Shown here in pieces: positions 11,601 to 23,914 of a stretch of DNA of 64,000 nt. Location: positions 2,870,100 through 2,934,099 of the forward strand of contig VZDJ01000033.1 in assembly GCA_008694505.1 (NCBI GenBank), read 5' to 3'. Under the pieces are notes generated by a model. It saw nothing but the letters and a program-made list of their open reading frames with translations, did not search any database and was not told the DNA's origin. Position numbers and translations under genes: made by a program. Positions within the stretch are counted from its first letter, which is position 1; each line of letters starts with the position of its first letter. The stretch comes from Cyanoderma ruficeps (Eukaryota; Chordata; Aves; Passeriformes; Timaliidae).

Positions 11601-12770
11601 GACATCCAAAATTCTTCCAAAGACTTTTGGGTGGAAACTAAAATCAAAACTTGCAGTCCTTCAGAGTTTTGTATCTGGTAATTCTTGATAGCTAGTCTGA
11701 GTTCAGCTGTATTTGTACTCATAGAATGAAACAGAAGCAGGATAGAGTGTAACACAATTTGGAAAGACACGGAGATAGAAGAGAAGACAGAAAGAAATGG
11801 AAACTTCAGAGCGAGTGACAGACTGCCCAAGTCAGCCATGAGGGTTGGTGCAGGTGCACGAGTCAAAGACCCCTATGCTCAGAAAAACAGCTTTTTTAAA
11901 GTCAGAAGGGCAACAAGCAGAGGGATTTTTAATTTTTTTTTCCTCGACTGGTACTTAACTTCTGTCCCCAGGGAGAGTAAATGCACAGCAGAGATGCACA
12001 GCCTGAGGGATCTGTAACTGAGCAGCCCAGGTCACACCCCGGTCATCGCTGTAAGAGAGGGGAGGGATCAGGTCCCAAGAGGAGCCCTCTCCTGGGAAGT
12101 GCATCCTGCCTTTGTGGGAGCAGCTCTGAGCCCTGGTACGTCCTCTAGGAAAGATCTCTGCTGCATCCAGACCTCTCAGACAGAAATTAGAATAGCTGCT
12201 CTACGTGAAAAATGGTCCCAGGTTACTCTGGCATTCATTTAATTGTCTTTCTTTCCAAGATCAATTGTTTGGGATATGAATTTTATCGATTAGGTTAATT
12301 AAATGTCATATAATCAGAGAATAAGGTAATTTTGGCTGTATTGGCAGTTTATAAATACTTGGTAATTTGCTAAACTATGAAAACTGTTCAAAATGCTCTC
12401 TTACATTTTATTACCTTTTTATTCTCCGAGAACCCAGTTACATATTGAAATTACAAAAATAATGGTACAGTTAAACCAAGATTTATTATACAGCCTTATG
12501 AAATACATCCAACAAGTTTTCAGAAGCCACTCACCCATACAGAAACAAATCTTGCACGAATACCTCCATTTTACCAGCTCCAATCCATGTCTACAGATGA
12601 GCTTCCATTGAAAAGAAACATGTGGGCAAGTGTTTAAAGGGATGGAGAAGAAGTTTCACCAAGCAAAAAAAACCCTTTAAGCTACAGCTGGAATATATGC
12701 AATATATCCTTACTCCAAAGTAAATTTAAGTCCAGCTAAAGGTTGGAGGCTGGAGGACTGTGACAGTGGG
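8651..12770. other. Unique non-coding sequence
   Basis: No repeat family recognised. The longest frame (11417-11866 minus, 149 codons) has no discernible domain. Nothing supports an exon or RNA gene. Confidence 0.5.
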
Positions 12771-12829
12771 CCTTTGTTTTTTTGTAGATTTTATTATAGC
12801 CCTTTGTTTTTGTAGATTCCATTATGGCC
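12771..12829. repeat. Two-copy tandem duplication of about 30 bp
   Basis: Two adjacent units, 12771-12800 and 12801-12829. Both start CCTTTGTTTT, continue TGTAGATT and end in an ATTAT(A/G)GC-like block. They differ by the length of the T-run and a few substitutions. This is a local duplication with no evident function. Confidence 0.85.
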
Positions 12830-15800
12830 CAAATGGTAGCACAGAAGTACTAAGCAGCATCTCCCCTCTACCTGGCCAATGCCGAAATAAAGGTGTCCAG
12901 GGAAATCATTTTGTCAGAAAAATCTCAGAAGAAATCAGAAATCTGTTTTCAGCCCATGTTTTCTGTGGTATCCCCACAGATGTTAAAGTTTAAAAATCTC
13001 AGAACCCTTTTTCTTTAAAAGCATTTTCACAGACCATTAAGGACTTTTGTAGTTTGAAAGACTTAGGGTGTATTTGACAGCTGTTCAGATTAGTAACTGA
13101 TGTTATTAGACTATGCACAAAAAAATTATAAAGAGTGCTAATTTTTCTTTTGGCACAGCCAGAGTTTATTGTATTGCAGTTCATCATGTTTGGAGGAAAA
13201 TGAAGTACAATGTTCATTCAGGCAATATCAAGAGATAAAAACTGAAGGTGCTGAATTACTAACAAGAACAGAATCAGAGTCAGCAGGAACAATTTTTCTC
13301 CCCCAAAGACTTTTTAACAGTGCAATTGAATAGCCATTCAGGTGTGAATTTTATAGTTCCTGGCTATTGACCTGCTTTTTTCCATGCATGCACACTTCAA
13401 GGAGCAGAAAGGAAAGAAACATTGCTGCAGCAAACTCCAGAGGCAAAAAGAAATGGCTCCTTTAAAGAGCACATGGATGAAAGAATGCATGTGTGTACAC
13501 ACAAGGGGAAAGAGGTGTGATGTTTAAATGTTGGCTTCCTCACTGCAAAGCTACAGGGTTTTGTTTGTTTCTTTCTCTTCCTACAGAAGGGTAACAGTGC
13601 AGAGAACACGCTCAGGACTGTTGAGGTGCACCACTTCTTTCTGGGGAGGCTCCTGCGTGCTTAGAACAAACGATCTGAATTTTCAGCTTTGCACAGCCAC
13701 ATAGGAGTAAACAGTTTTCACCCTACTGGTGCAGTGCTCCAGTTTCAGGCCTAGTGGAGGTTTCTGCCTCCATCTCTCCCCCCAGATAATGATGGCTTTT
13801 GTGGATGAGCTCCCAAACCAGCTGCACAGCCTCTCAAGGAGATAAAACACTTGGTGGATAAGATTTGATCTCTACCCTGTTAGGGAGCAGTGAGTCCTCC
13901 CACAGCTCAGGCTCAGTTTTTGCTGAGCCTTGAGTTAACACATCACTCCTTTCCCTATACTGTAAAATACATTATTAAACACTGCTACTGTGACTTATAT
14001 TACTAAAATACTGAACTTCCATACTTATATATTAAAATAAGCATTCAGTGGAGCCCAACAGTCTTTAATGAGTGACTGGAATAGGTTACTCACAGGCAGA
14101 AATTCCCAACATGTTTATATGTGTTTAAATTAAATTAATAGAAAGAAGAGGAAAAAAAAGTAGAGTGCATCAGAATTTCCAGTTTGCTGAAGTTTACCTG
14201 GAGGTAAACACTCAGCTTCCTAGAGTGGAAAAACTCCTTCAACAATCTTTTCCCCCTGCTTCTCCTAACTGCTTTTCTTAAATATTTGTGGCTCTAGAAA
14301 TTCTCCAGCTCTTCAGAGGACACATCCATTCATCTTCCATACCTTTTCCTCTCTGTTTGCGTGCCAGAATATTAAAGCTATTCATGACTTTCAAATCAAA
14401 GGTCAAGCACAGCAGGAAACAAGAAAATTCAGTTGAAGGAGCATCATCTCCTGCCTCTTGTTCTGCAGCAGAAGTTCAGGCGTGTCCCAGCAGCCCTGAA
14501 CAGCACAGCTCACCTCAGGGACTCCTGCTGATTCTGAGCCCACATCATGAATCACTGCTTAACCATGAACAAGCCTTTAGCTTCAAATTCCTTTAACTTC
14601 ATTCCATATCCAATACACACTGCACACAATTTATTCTTTTTTTTTGTTCTTTAAACAACCATATTCAAGCTTCTGTTAGGCTACCCCTTAGTCTTCAAAC
14701 ATGACAAGTTCATTTGTTCTGTTCTCAGAGATTGCATTTCCTCATTTAGATGTATGAATTATTCTCATTCACAAATCCAATTAACTCTCTACCAAGTTCC
14801 TTTAAAAACAGCCCGTAGTTCAGAAGAGCAAAACATTAGGAGGTCAAATAATTACATTTAGTTCCAAAAACACAAGGGTTACATGACAGCAAGATTCACA
14901 CTGAGCACGTCACAGAAGCCTTTGGGACATCCAGACCACAAGCTGCAAAGGAAAACTCCCCTGAGCTTTGGCAATAAAAGTTTTGTATTTCTTTACCAGA
15001 CCTCAGTTGCTGCTCCAGGATTCAGGCCTTCTCCCATCATTCCTATCCACAGAAAACACCCTCAGTTCATTCTGGTGCTCTGCTCTGGCACTGAAGTAGA
15101 AGCCCTGCAGGTCGGTTTGCTTTTGTATTCCCTGGAAATGGTAACCTGGAAATGGCCAGCCAATTCTTCTGAGTGCCAGGAAAACAGATTCAAGCAGAAA
15201 AATTGCTCAATTTACCCCGTCAAACTGAATTTGAAAGCAGGCTGCCTGCTGGTGCCTGTTTGGGAGGCTGCATTGTCCACAGGTTTTAGTTTGTGTGGCC
15301 TTTCCTTCCTATTTCTGCTCCTTCTGAGTCCACATGGAGAAAATCCTTTATATGTCCACTGCTTAACAGCCAGAGAGCAACTCATGAGGAAGGTGAACAG
15401 TTTTGTCTGTCTTAAGCCCACATTTCAATTTTTGGAAAAGCCATGATTCTGCCTATACACCTACACTTGGCTGTTTATAAAACTTTCCTCTAAAATACAC
15501 TGAAAATCAAGTCCCTGGATGAACAGGAAAAGATTCAATTTAATAAATTTGATGGTTAACTAGGAAAATAATGGAAAAACAGTTTTAAAAAACATTCTCA
15601 ACACAGATCCAATAAAAATCTCCAGTTACCCCAGCTTCGTCTACATTAGAAAAAATACTGTTGTCATCCAACATTATGTAGTAGATATAACTATCGTCTT
15701 TTCTTTAGTGGTGACTGAAATTAATGTTTGCACCTTGACTCCCTGGCTCAACTTCTGTCCTGTCAAACAGGCAAATTTTTTGGGAACTTCCCCAGCCATC

Positions 15801-18800
15801 CTGAAAGAGACAGCCTAGGAAAAGGCTGAGAGGACAGCAGGACTCCTTGCAAAACAAAACCATGGGGTTAGAAGCTGACATCTCCTCCCAAGGCAGGAGG
15901 CCAAGGTTGCCCTGTGGAAGATGAATAGTTGACATCAGCACCAATGGTTTTCCAATGCCTTTTCCTGAACCGAGGGAGAGCAGTTCCTGCCTCAAGCAAG
16001 CAGACAGTCACACCTTTCCTTTTGCTGTGACTGCGTCTAACAACTTCTAATAACAGCTCTGCTGCAGTCACTTGAGGGGAGAGCGCTGCAATTTCAGCAG
16101 CATTAGCACTGGGCATTGGAAGGGACTGATGCTCTAACACAATTCAGAGAATCTCTACAGCAGTGCCCATCAGAGGAAATCATCTCCAAAGGGATGATCA
16201 CTTACAGGGAAAGGTGGTGTGGTGAAAGGACAGGTCCAGAGAAGGAGCAATCTAGGGCTGCACAGTGTGAATGGAGCTGTCACAGCTGTCGTGCAGTGCA
16301 CCATTCTTTGATGACTTTAAATTTTAAGCAAAACGTGGACAAAATAGACAAAGTTTTAGAAGCTTTCGGGAAAAACATGTCCACAACCTTTCAGACACCT
16401 ATTTTGGGTGCTGAAGACCTGAAGGGAGAAGAGCTGCACAGCATTTACAGCATTAATACATGACATGAATAACGTAACAACCATCAAATGTACATCAGAG
16501 AGATTTATGGCAAGGGAATACTTTAAACATACAAGTTTGGCTGAGCAAATGCAACTATGTTTGGAATAGAGGATTTTTAAAATAAAGTACATTCAATTAG
16601 CTATTTCAGGTAATCTACATACAACATTAATATCCAGCAAGGACTACCAGTGAATCCAGAGAATGTTGAGCAAGTTTTGCACTTCAGAAAGGTCACTCTG
16701 ACATCTAATGCCACACATCCAGGGCAGTCAGGAAAATCTACCCTGCCAAAATTAAGTAAGAATCCAAGATCTAAAAGAAATGAGTGTTCAGCTCCTCAAA
16801 CCTCCTGAGTAGGGAATTGTATGGTTTCCACAGCAAATAAACCTCCTGCAGCAGTAGTTCAAACAAGCAAAGATTTAAGAAGAAAACTCTCATCTCACAA
16901 TACTGGCATCCATCTCCTCATCTTGCAATCTCTGAAATAGCCTGTACTAAGTTTTCTTCAGTGTTTTATGTGCAATGACTATGTCCAGCCCAGCTGCTGT
17001 ACCTGTGGCATGACCTTGGGGGAAGACAGACCTAATGCTGTTTTCAGACTCCAAAGTATGGATGTATCAGGGTTATACTCAGATATGAGAATTCCCAGTG
17101 GCTATGCCAGCAGCCATGAAATAACAGCTCCCCAGGGTGGTCTGAGGGCACTGGAGACACAGAACAAGCTCATATTAGGAAATCAGGTTTTTATCATTCT
17201 GTTTTCCTCATTCTTGCTGGCTGAAAGTTCCACATGTGACTTTCAGACGTCTCTTACATAATCTCACCCATAACTCTCTGGACAATTTATTACCATTGTA
17301 CTGAGGATACAGACTGGCAGATTGGGACAAAAGAAACAGCACTGAATCCTCCCCATGCTGGCTGTCTTGGCCATCACTGTAAGCAGAGGGAAATTTGAAA
17401 TCAGTTTGCTCTTTTAGATGGAAAAATAACTGCTTATTCCTATACTGCCTTTAATGCTGAAAACAGTCATCTGCTCTAATTGACGAAAGCAGAGAAATTG
17501 GCAATTTTAGGGCCTTGGCAGGCGTCCTCTGACAAATGCTTATATCAAAACTCATTAGCGTTAGCATATAATCCATATGAATGGTCTTAGTGGCAATGAT
17601 TAGTGCAGGTCCTTTGGAAAGATGGTACTTTGCAATGTACATTCAAAGTACTCCCTGATGAATTTAAATATAGGTGCCCAGTAGTCCGAAGTAGCAAGGC
17701 AAATCACATAAGGGAAGGGAATCACAGGAAACTGTTTTGGATAAATAAAGCAGGGCTCAGAAAGAGAAACAAGTGCAATGCACAAAGTCTCACCTCCCCT
17801 ACAGCTGCTCCCTGGGACTGAACCCTCTGGGGTGTGCTCTGCCCCTCTTTCAGCTTCAATCCTCAGCTGAGAAGTGTGCTGGCCAAATTTCACACACTCA
17901 CTTTCACAAATCTTCTCTGAGCAGAGGGAATAACTCTAAGCCCCCTTTAGCTACACTACTCCCAAAACAAAACAGAGCAAAACAAAAAAACAAGCAAAAG
18001 ACCCAACCAAAACCACCTCCAGTGAGCATCAGAGCAGAAGTTACCAGATGAGGTCCAAAATTAGGACCTACCCAAGTTAGTAAATTGTAATGCCACATAC
18101 AATATCAAACCAGATTTTCCTTTCTGGTGTGTTATTCATTAGTGTGTAATCCCCCTGAGGAGCAGGATTGATTTTTGGAAATAGACCTAATAGACCTATT
18201 TTATTGGAAGTACATTTACTGAGCAGGATTGGGGCTGCTTTGGGATCAGTTCCTGGAAGTACACGTATTATTGCAACAGCTTCTCAGTGCCTGGCTACTA
18301 ATGGGCTGGATGTTCTCCTGGGAAAGCATGTTGAATAATTATCTTGGAAAAGACAATGCAATGGAAATGTCATTTCACCCTCCCCCACCCTCAGACTGCA
18401 TCAGTGAATGTGAAATTTCTGAAATGTTCCCGCAGCGTGCCATTTGTGAATTTCCATCCATGCCCCAAATCCATGGGCTTTGGAATATACTTTTGTCTTT
18501 TTTTAAGATGGCTGAAAAAAACTAATTTTAGGAAAATATGACAGAGAGTGAAACTGTCTCCATTGCAAAGAGCAATACCACACTTTCCCATTATTTCAGT
18601 TTGTAGCTTGTTAGGTTGTTACTGTCTTCAGGGATACATTCCAATATAATGTTGCTAATCTCCCCAAACTGGCTAATTCTCCCCATGAAGAAGGGAACTC
18701 TTGCAATCATTGCCCTGAGCAAATGAGGAGTAAAAGGGGTGACAGTAGGGAACAATTGAGCTCTATTCTTTTGCTTTATTTTCTCTTCTGAAGTGTCTCC

Positions 18801-19496
18801 CGAAAACCAGCCCAGATACCTGAACCCTTTGAAATACATGTATGTGTTTAGATGCATGGAAAAGCCACTGCTGAAGGTGTCCAGAGGCCGAGCCTTCTGA
18901 CAAAAGTGTGGTGCCACAGGTGCAGGAGGATGCCAGGGGGCTGTACCCTGTGTCATAGGGGCTCAAACTCACAGAGATATTTTGATGGCGAGGGCGCTGC
19001 CACCTGCCTGCTCTGAAAAGTCAGAAAATACACCTGGGACCATGGCTTAGATGGCAGCTTGGTGCTCGCTCACTACTCTGGCAGTCTTGTGTTGCACAGA
19101 ATATCCTGGGAATTGTTAGAGACCTCATTTCTGCTCAGCCTCTCCCTGAATCTCACAGCAAACTGCTTAATTACCTCTACAAGTGGGAAAAAAAATATAT
19201 AGGTATATATATGTAGGACTTTAAAGCACGCTCCCACTTACGAAGCCTACGTTTTGTCAGAAGGAGATTGTATAAAAATAGTGCTGATGGGCTTAATAGA
19301 CAAATCCATTGGCAGGGGACAATGATAAATAGAACAATTCCATAAAAATATTAACAAATAAATACAACAGTCAAAACTTGGTAATAGGATCAGCACAGAG
19401 CAGAACACAAAGCCCAAACTTAGTGAACTGGGCGTGCGAGGGGAAGAGACAATTAGAGGAATTCCATCTATGCTTAAAAAGAAAGGAGTAAACCCT
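12830..19496. other. Unique non-coding sequence with the longest repeat-free ORF
   Basis: Contains the longest repeat-free open frame of the window (14883-15446 plus, 187 codons). It encodes one leucine-rich hydrophobic stretch near residues 130-150 but no motif I recognise. No splice or promoter context supports it. Otherwise single-copy DNA, with a short TA-rich run near 19193-19213. Confidence 0.5.
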
Positions 19497-19538
19497 TTCT
19501 TATAGGAATAGGATTCTATAGGAATTCTTATAGGAATA
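19497..19538. repeat. Short tandem/direct repeat of a 14-mer
   Basis: TTCTTATAGGAATA occurs at 19497-19510 and again at 19525-19538, with a degenerate third copy between them. It is a small local duplication. Confidence 0.8.
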
Positions 19539-20639
19539 AAGGAAAACCACTCATCAGCAGTGTCCCACTCAATAATCCCTCTGGGATATAAACTCAGCAG
19601 CTTTTATTGGAAAGGAGTTTCTCCATCTCTTTATCATCACAGACTATCTTGGTTTAACTCTTTTATTTAAGAGTATCAGCTGCAAAAGCTGGAGCTGTGA
19701 GTGACCCAAGTTTTCCCAAAGGCAGAAGTGTGGTCTATTGCAAGTACTCGGTGGAAAGGACTGACCAGCTGGGATCTCCTGGACTCTGTCAGGAGTGGAC
19801 CCTCTGTCCTGGCAGAAACGTGTAAGGGTTTCTCATGAAAACATCCACACAGCCACTCTTGAGAGTGCTGAGCCTTTCAGTGAGCAGCAAAGAGCTCCTT
19901 CTCCTAGAACAGGGAGGGAATGGAAAGAAAAACTCCCCTCCTTTCCCACTGGGAAGGGTTCCCTCCTGCTGCTTCCAGAAACAACTCATTGCAGAGAAAT
20001 ATGACAATTAAACCCGGTGTGGGGACAAGCTGGCTCACTCCTGCTGAACCAACGTGACCCAGGCTGTGGCAGCAGAGGGGTTTTGTATCATCACAGCTCA
20101 GCACTGAGGAGTTTCACAGAGACATGCCAGGGACCTCTCACAGCTGAGATTCTCCCCACAAAGTCAAATGCCCACTTTTAAATATTTGGGATAAAATAGC
20201 AGCAATTCTAAACTGTTCCAATATTTAACATGCCTAAATTTCAGTAAGATTTAATTGGGAGGTTGACGACACATCTGAGTTCTGTTTGTTCTAAATTTCA
20301 GAGACTGTTTTCAATTGATGCAGAAATTATTTATTCAATGAAATCTTGATACTCTTGGGGAGATCTTGATGCCCTTAAGGGTCAATACATTCAGAACTAA
20401 AAGGAGATTCTTTATTCTTGACATGGGAAAAAAGCCAAATTTCCCACAAATTACAAAGGTATTTTTTGTTTTCAGTGTTTCAAGCAGCACTTCAGCATTT
20501 AACACTGTCATATAGAGGTGTCTAGAAGGGAAGTGGATGTCAGAATATCCTTTCCTACTGCTTTAGAGGTTTCTTAGTTTTATTTCTCATTACCTTCCTC
20601 TGATTTGCTTGGCTATAAATTAATTTCCCCAAGCCAAGC
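19539..20639. other. Unique non-coding sequence
   Basis: No recognised gene or repeat. Opposing short frames around 19789-20007 are on both strands of the same DNA and are treated as chance. Confidence 0.5.
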
Positions 20640-20790
20640 CTGTTTTGCCCATGACTGGGCTCAGTGAGTGATCTCTGCCTGCCCTTGTCTCAACCCAGGA
20701 GCCTTTTTCTGTATTTTCTGGCCCCTGTCCAGCTGAGGAGGGGAGCAATAGAACAGCTCAGGTGGGCATCCACCAGTCCTGTCCAAGGAG
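20640..20790 (+). mobile_element. LTR 3'-end fragment (avian ERV)
   Basis: The order of blocks (ATCTCTGCCTGCCCTTGTCT, CAACCCAGGAGCC, TTTTCTGTATTTTCT, CCCCTGTCCAGCTGAGGAGG, GAGCAATAGAACAGC, GGTGGGCA) recalls the 3' part of a common avian LTR. I recognise this from memory of avian repeats and cannot name the family. The 5' part is absent or too decayed to see, and no target duplication can be defined. Confidence 0.5.
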
Positions 20791-23180
20791 ACCTGCAGGG
20801 GGTGGGAAACTGCACCTCAAGGTGGAAATCAGAGTATCCAAATCATGGCAGTGCTGTCCTGACTGCCACAACAATGTGTGACTCAAATGGACTTGATCCA
20901 GAACACGGCTCCTCATCATTTCTAAATCACAGCAAATAAAAAACTGATGCAACATGAATCCTGCTGTGGTGTCTTGTATTCTTTGTGTTGTCTGAAATAT
21001 GGTAGGGTAGGATTATCTGACTCTTTCTTTCCTGAGTCTCTCACAAAAATGATGCTTCTCAAGAGGCTCTTTCAAATAGCCATATTTCCAACAATCCACA
21101 AAGAGGGTGAGGCTACAAGCCTTTTCCCTCAACTGGGTTTCAGCACATCCCTGCTACTCCATTAGATATGAGTGCAAAGGATGGATGAACAAATTGTGCT
21201 TGTGCTGATCCCCCTCCTCAACTCACTGCCATCAGGAGAAAGCAGAGAAAGAGTGAAATTTGCACCCTGTTGCAGTCTTCTCTCTGTCCTTACCAGTGAC
21301 ACTGTTGCTTCCTCAGCAGGAACCTCTTTTCTCCAGGTGTCCTGGCAGAAACTTTTGGAAGATGCTCCCAGTTAAAGGGAACAAAGCAGGAACGGAAGCT
21401 TTGCAGGAAACCACAGGAACACTTGGCATTGTCCAGAGTCAGAAGGTGGGGAGGGAAAATGTGCAATGGGGTGGCAGCCAAACAACAAGAAACTACAAAC
21501 TAAAACTGAGGAAAAGGATATTTCAAAAGAAATGGCACCTGCTGCAATTTGTCCCTCTTGCCACAATCACCCCCTCTTAGGACAGGCAGCACAGCCACAA
21601 AACAGGCAAATGACAGTCCAGGCTCCAAAAGCTTTTGTTCATCTGGTGGTGGCAAAAGGACTTTAAAAGGCACGTAGAAACACTCTGTGATTATCGTGGA
21701 GAGTCAAATAACAATCACTGAACTATGCTTCAATGCCTGGAAACATCCTCACTAATGAGTAATTTCACTGTTTTCTCCAATATGGTTTGGGAAATGCTCA
21801 AAAACAATGCAGTAAGACCCAAAGTGGTGGGCAGGTTTCAGTGGTGATTACAAACCAAATTCTCCCATCAGCTACAACCCCAAACTGCAGCTGCAAAGTG
21901 TAAAGGGTTGTCTAGCACTGGTAAAGGGCTTTAATCTGTGGCACAGATGATTAACATTCATTACTATGCATGCATAATTGTGATATAAACGTTCAAAAAG
22001 CTAAAACAAGCAAATAAATACAAAAGTGGCCATAACAAAGGCACAAGGTGCATTTCTGTTTATTTGGATTTGGCACATTGCTGCACTGATTTTAGAATCA
22101 TGGAAACACACTGATGCTGCAGGATGTTTGCACAATCATCCCCTGCAGACTCTCCTGCCAATCTCTGAAATTAGTAACGAGCCACTATTGCTAATTTAGG
22201 AGCAAGGATTCATATTTCTGTGACATCTTCTGTCAAAAACCCAGAGAAAAGATGTATTTATAGCCACGTATTTCAGGCAAGTTCATAATTTAAAACAAAA
22301 CTGACAAAAAATGCAGACTAGCAATCAATAGTTTCGAGCAGGGGAGATAGAGACAGGTACAAACAAAACAATCTTTATTTACGTGTCTGTAGCCACACTG
22401 TGTTTCCCTCACAAGAATAACAGAATCTAAGTATTTTTCCTCAGAACATTTTTTTAACATTATATTCAGGTTTTATTGCACGAGTTATCCAATCTGATGC
22501 AGTTTGGAGACCTCCCAGAAGACAAGGACATACTATTAGTGACAGACTGACAGCACTGAACACAGGCACTCGTTAGTTATTCCCCCACAGAAACTCTCCT
22601 GGAAAAGGGCATGGCTTTCTCCCTCTCTGACCAAAGGGAAAAATCTAATACAGAATTTTGTGCTACATTTGAAGGGTGGAGGAGAATACGTTTTTACTTA
22701 TTCAGTCAAAGTGTGTGCAAGGGAATTTAGGGAAAAGAGTTGCTGTGTGTAAACGCAGCTATCTTCTATCACTAGCATTTAAATATGAAGATTTCAGGAA
22801 GTACACACACTTTTTATTGTCAAAAGTCCAAACAATCTGCCTCTAAAGTCTAGTCATGCATGGTAACAACTGATCCACAAACAACATTTGTATTTAAGAT
22901 TATTTACTTCACAAAATGACTCAGGGACTGAGGCTGCATTCTAGTTCTGTCTAATCTGGGAGTACATTAAAAACAATTCTCGGTTGCACTTCTGAAGTTT
23001 CTGTTAGGTCTGGTAATAAATCTCATTGTCCTTGTGATTACTGCGATATCCACACATGACAAATGAACACAGATTTGTTCAGAGAGACTTGCCAGCCCTG
23101 AGCTTTCCCAGCTGCTCACCCCTCAGCTCCCTAATTTCCTGCACATTTCGTAGAGAGCTGTTATGGCTGGGCAGGGGTGT
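20791..23180. other. Unique non-coding sequence
   Basis: Single-copy DNA with no supported feature. The short frames here overlap on opposite strands. Confidence 0.5.
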
Positions 23181-23185
23181 AGGGG

Positions 23186-23909
23186 AGTCTTGGGTTGCCA
23201 TGCAGGATGTATTGTATTCCCACCTGTTGGAACCAGCTGAAGAGGTGTTTTTCTTTATCTCATAACTCCGGGGGGAAGGACTGTGTGTCATCTGTTATTG
23301 GGCAGCTGTTAAACCATCTGGGGCAGTGTTCTTATCTCTTCCACCACCCGTCCTCCCTCCAGGGGAGATCTGCTGTTCATGGGCCATCCAGGCTCACTGC
23401 AGGGCTGATACAATTCCATCATCCCACTGGGAGAGGCTCCACCCAGGGGGAGGAGCCCAGCATTCCTACCTGGATAAAACCTGGGATTCAGAACACCAGC
23501 ACAGCCTGTCTGCACTGGATTCTCAGAGGGAGACCAGACCCATCTCAACACCACTGGACCTTCAGAGGAAAACTGCACCCTCCTACAGGATCATCTCTGC
23601 TCCAACAGAACCACATCTGTCACTGCAGGAGGACTGGATTGGACTGACACCAACACCCTGATCAACAGGGTGTCAGGTTGTGATCTGACTCTGTCAGGGT
23701 TTTTTCTTTTTTTGTTTGTTTGCCTTTTTTTGCACTATTACATTTTTAATATTCCTAGTAAAGAACTGTTATTCCTTTTTCCATATCTTTGCCTGAAAGC
23801 TCCTTAATTTCAAAATTATAAAAATTCGGAGTGAGGGGGTCTGCATTCTCCATTCCAAGGCAAGCTCTGGCTTTTCCCTGGCAGACACCTGTCTTTCCAA
23901 ACCAAGACA
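23186..23909 (+). mobile_element. Solo LTR-like element, family B copy 1
   Basis: About 724 bp, shared over its length with B2 (reverse complement) and B3. It ends AACCAAGACA, giving TGTCTTGGTT on the opposite strand, a terminus I know from abundant songbird LTRs. The start reads AGTCTTGGGTT, so the two ends form an imperfect inverted repeat. AGGGG flanks it directly (23181-23185 and 23910-23914). The match continues to 7 bp if the element is taken to begin at TCTT. A TATA-like GATAAAAC lies at 23473-23480 and a variant polyadenylation signal AGTAAA at 23757-23762, supporting plus orientation. No internal retroviral region is attached. A 5-bp duplication would suggest an ERVL-like class, but see the finding on the 7-bp alternative. 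Confidence 0.8.
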
Positions 23910-23914
23910 AGGGG

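Noticed and set aside
11417..11866. 149-codon minus-strand frame
   Set aside because: No recognisable domain, no splice or promoter context, and a composition not different from chance frames.
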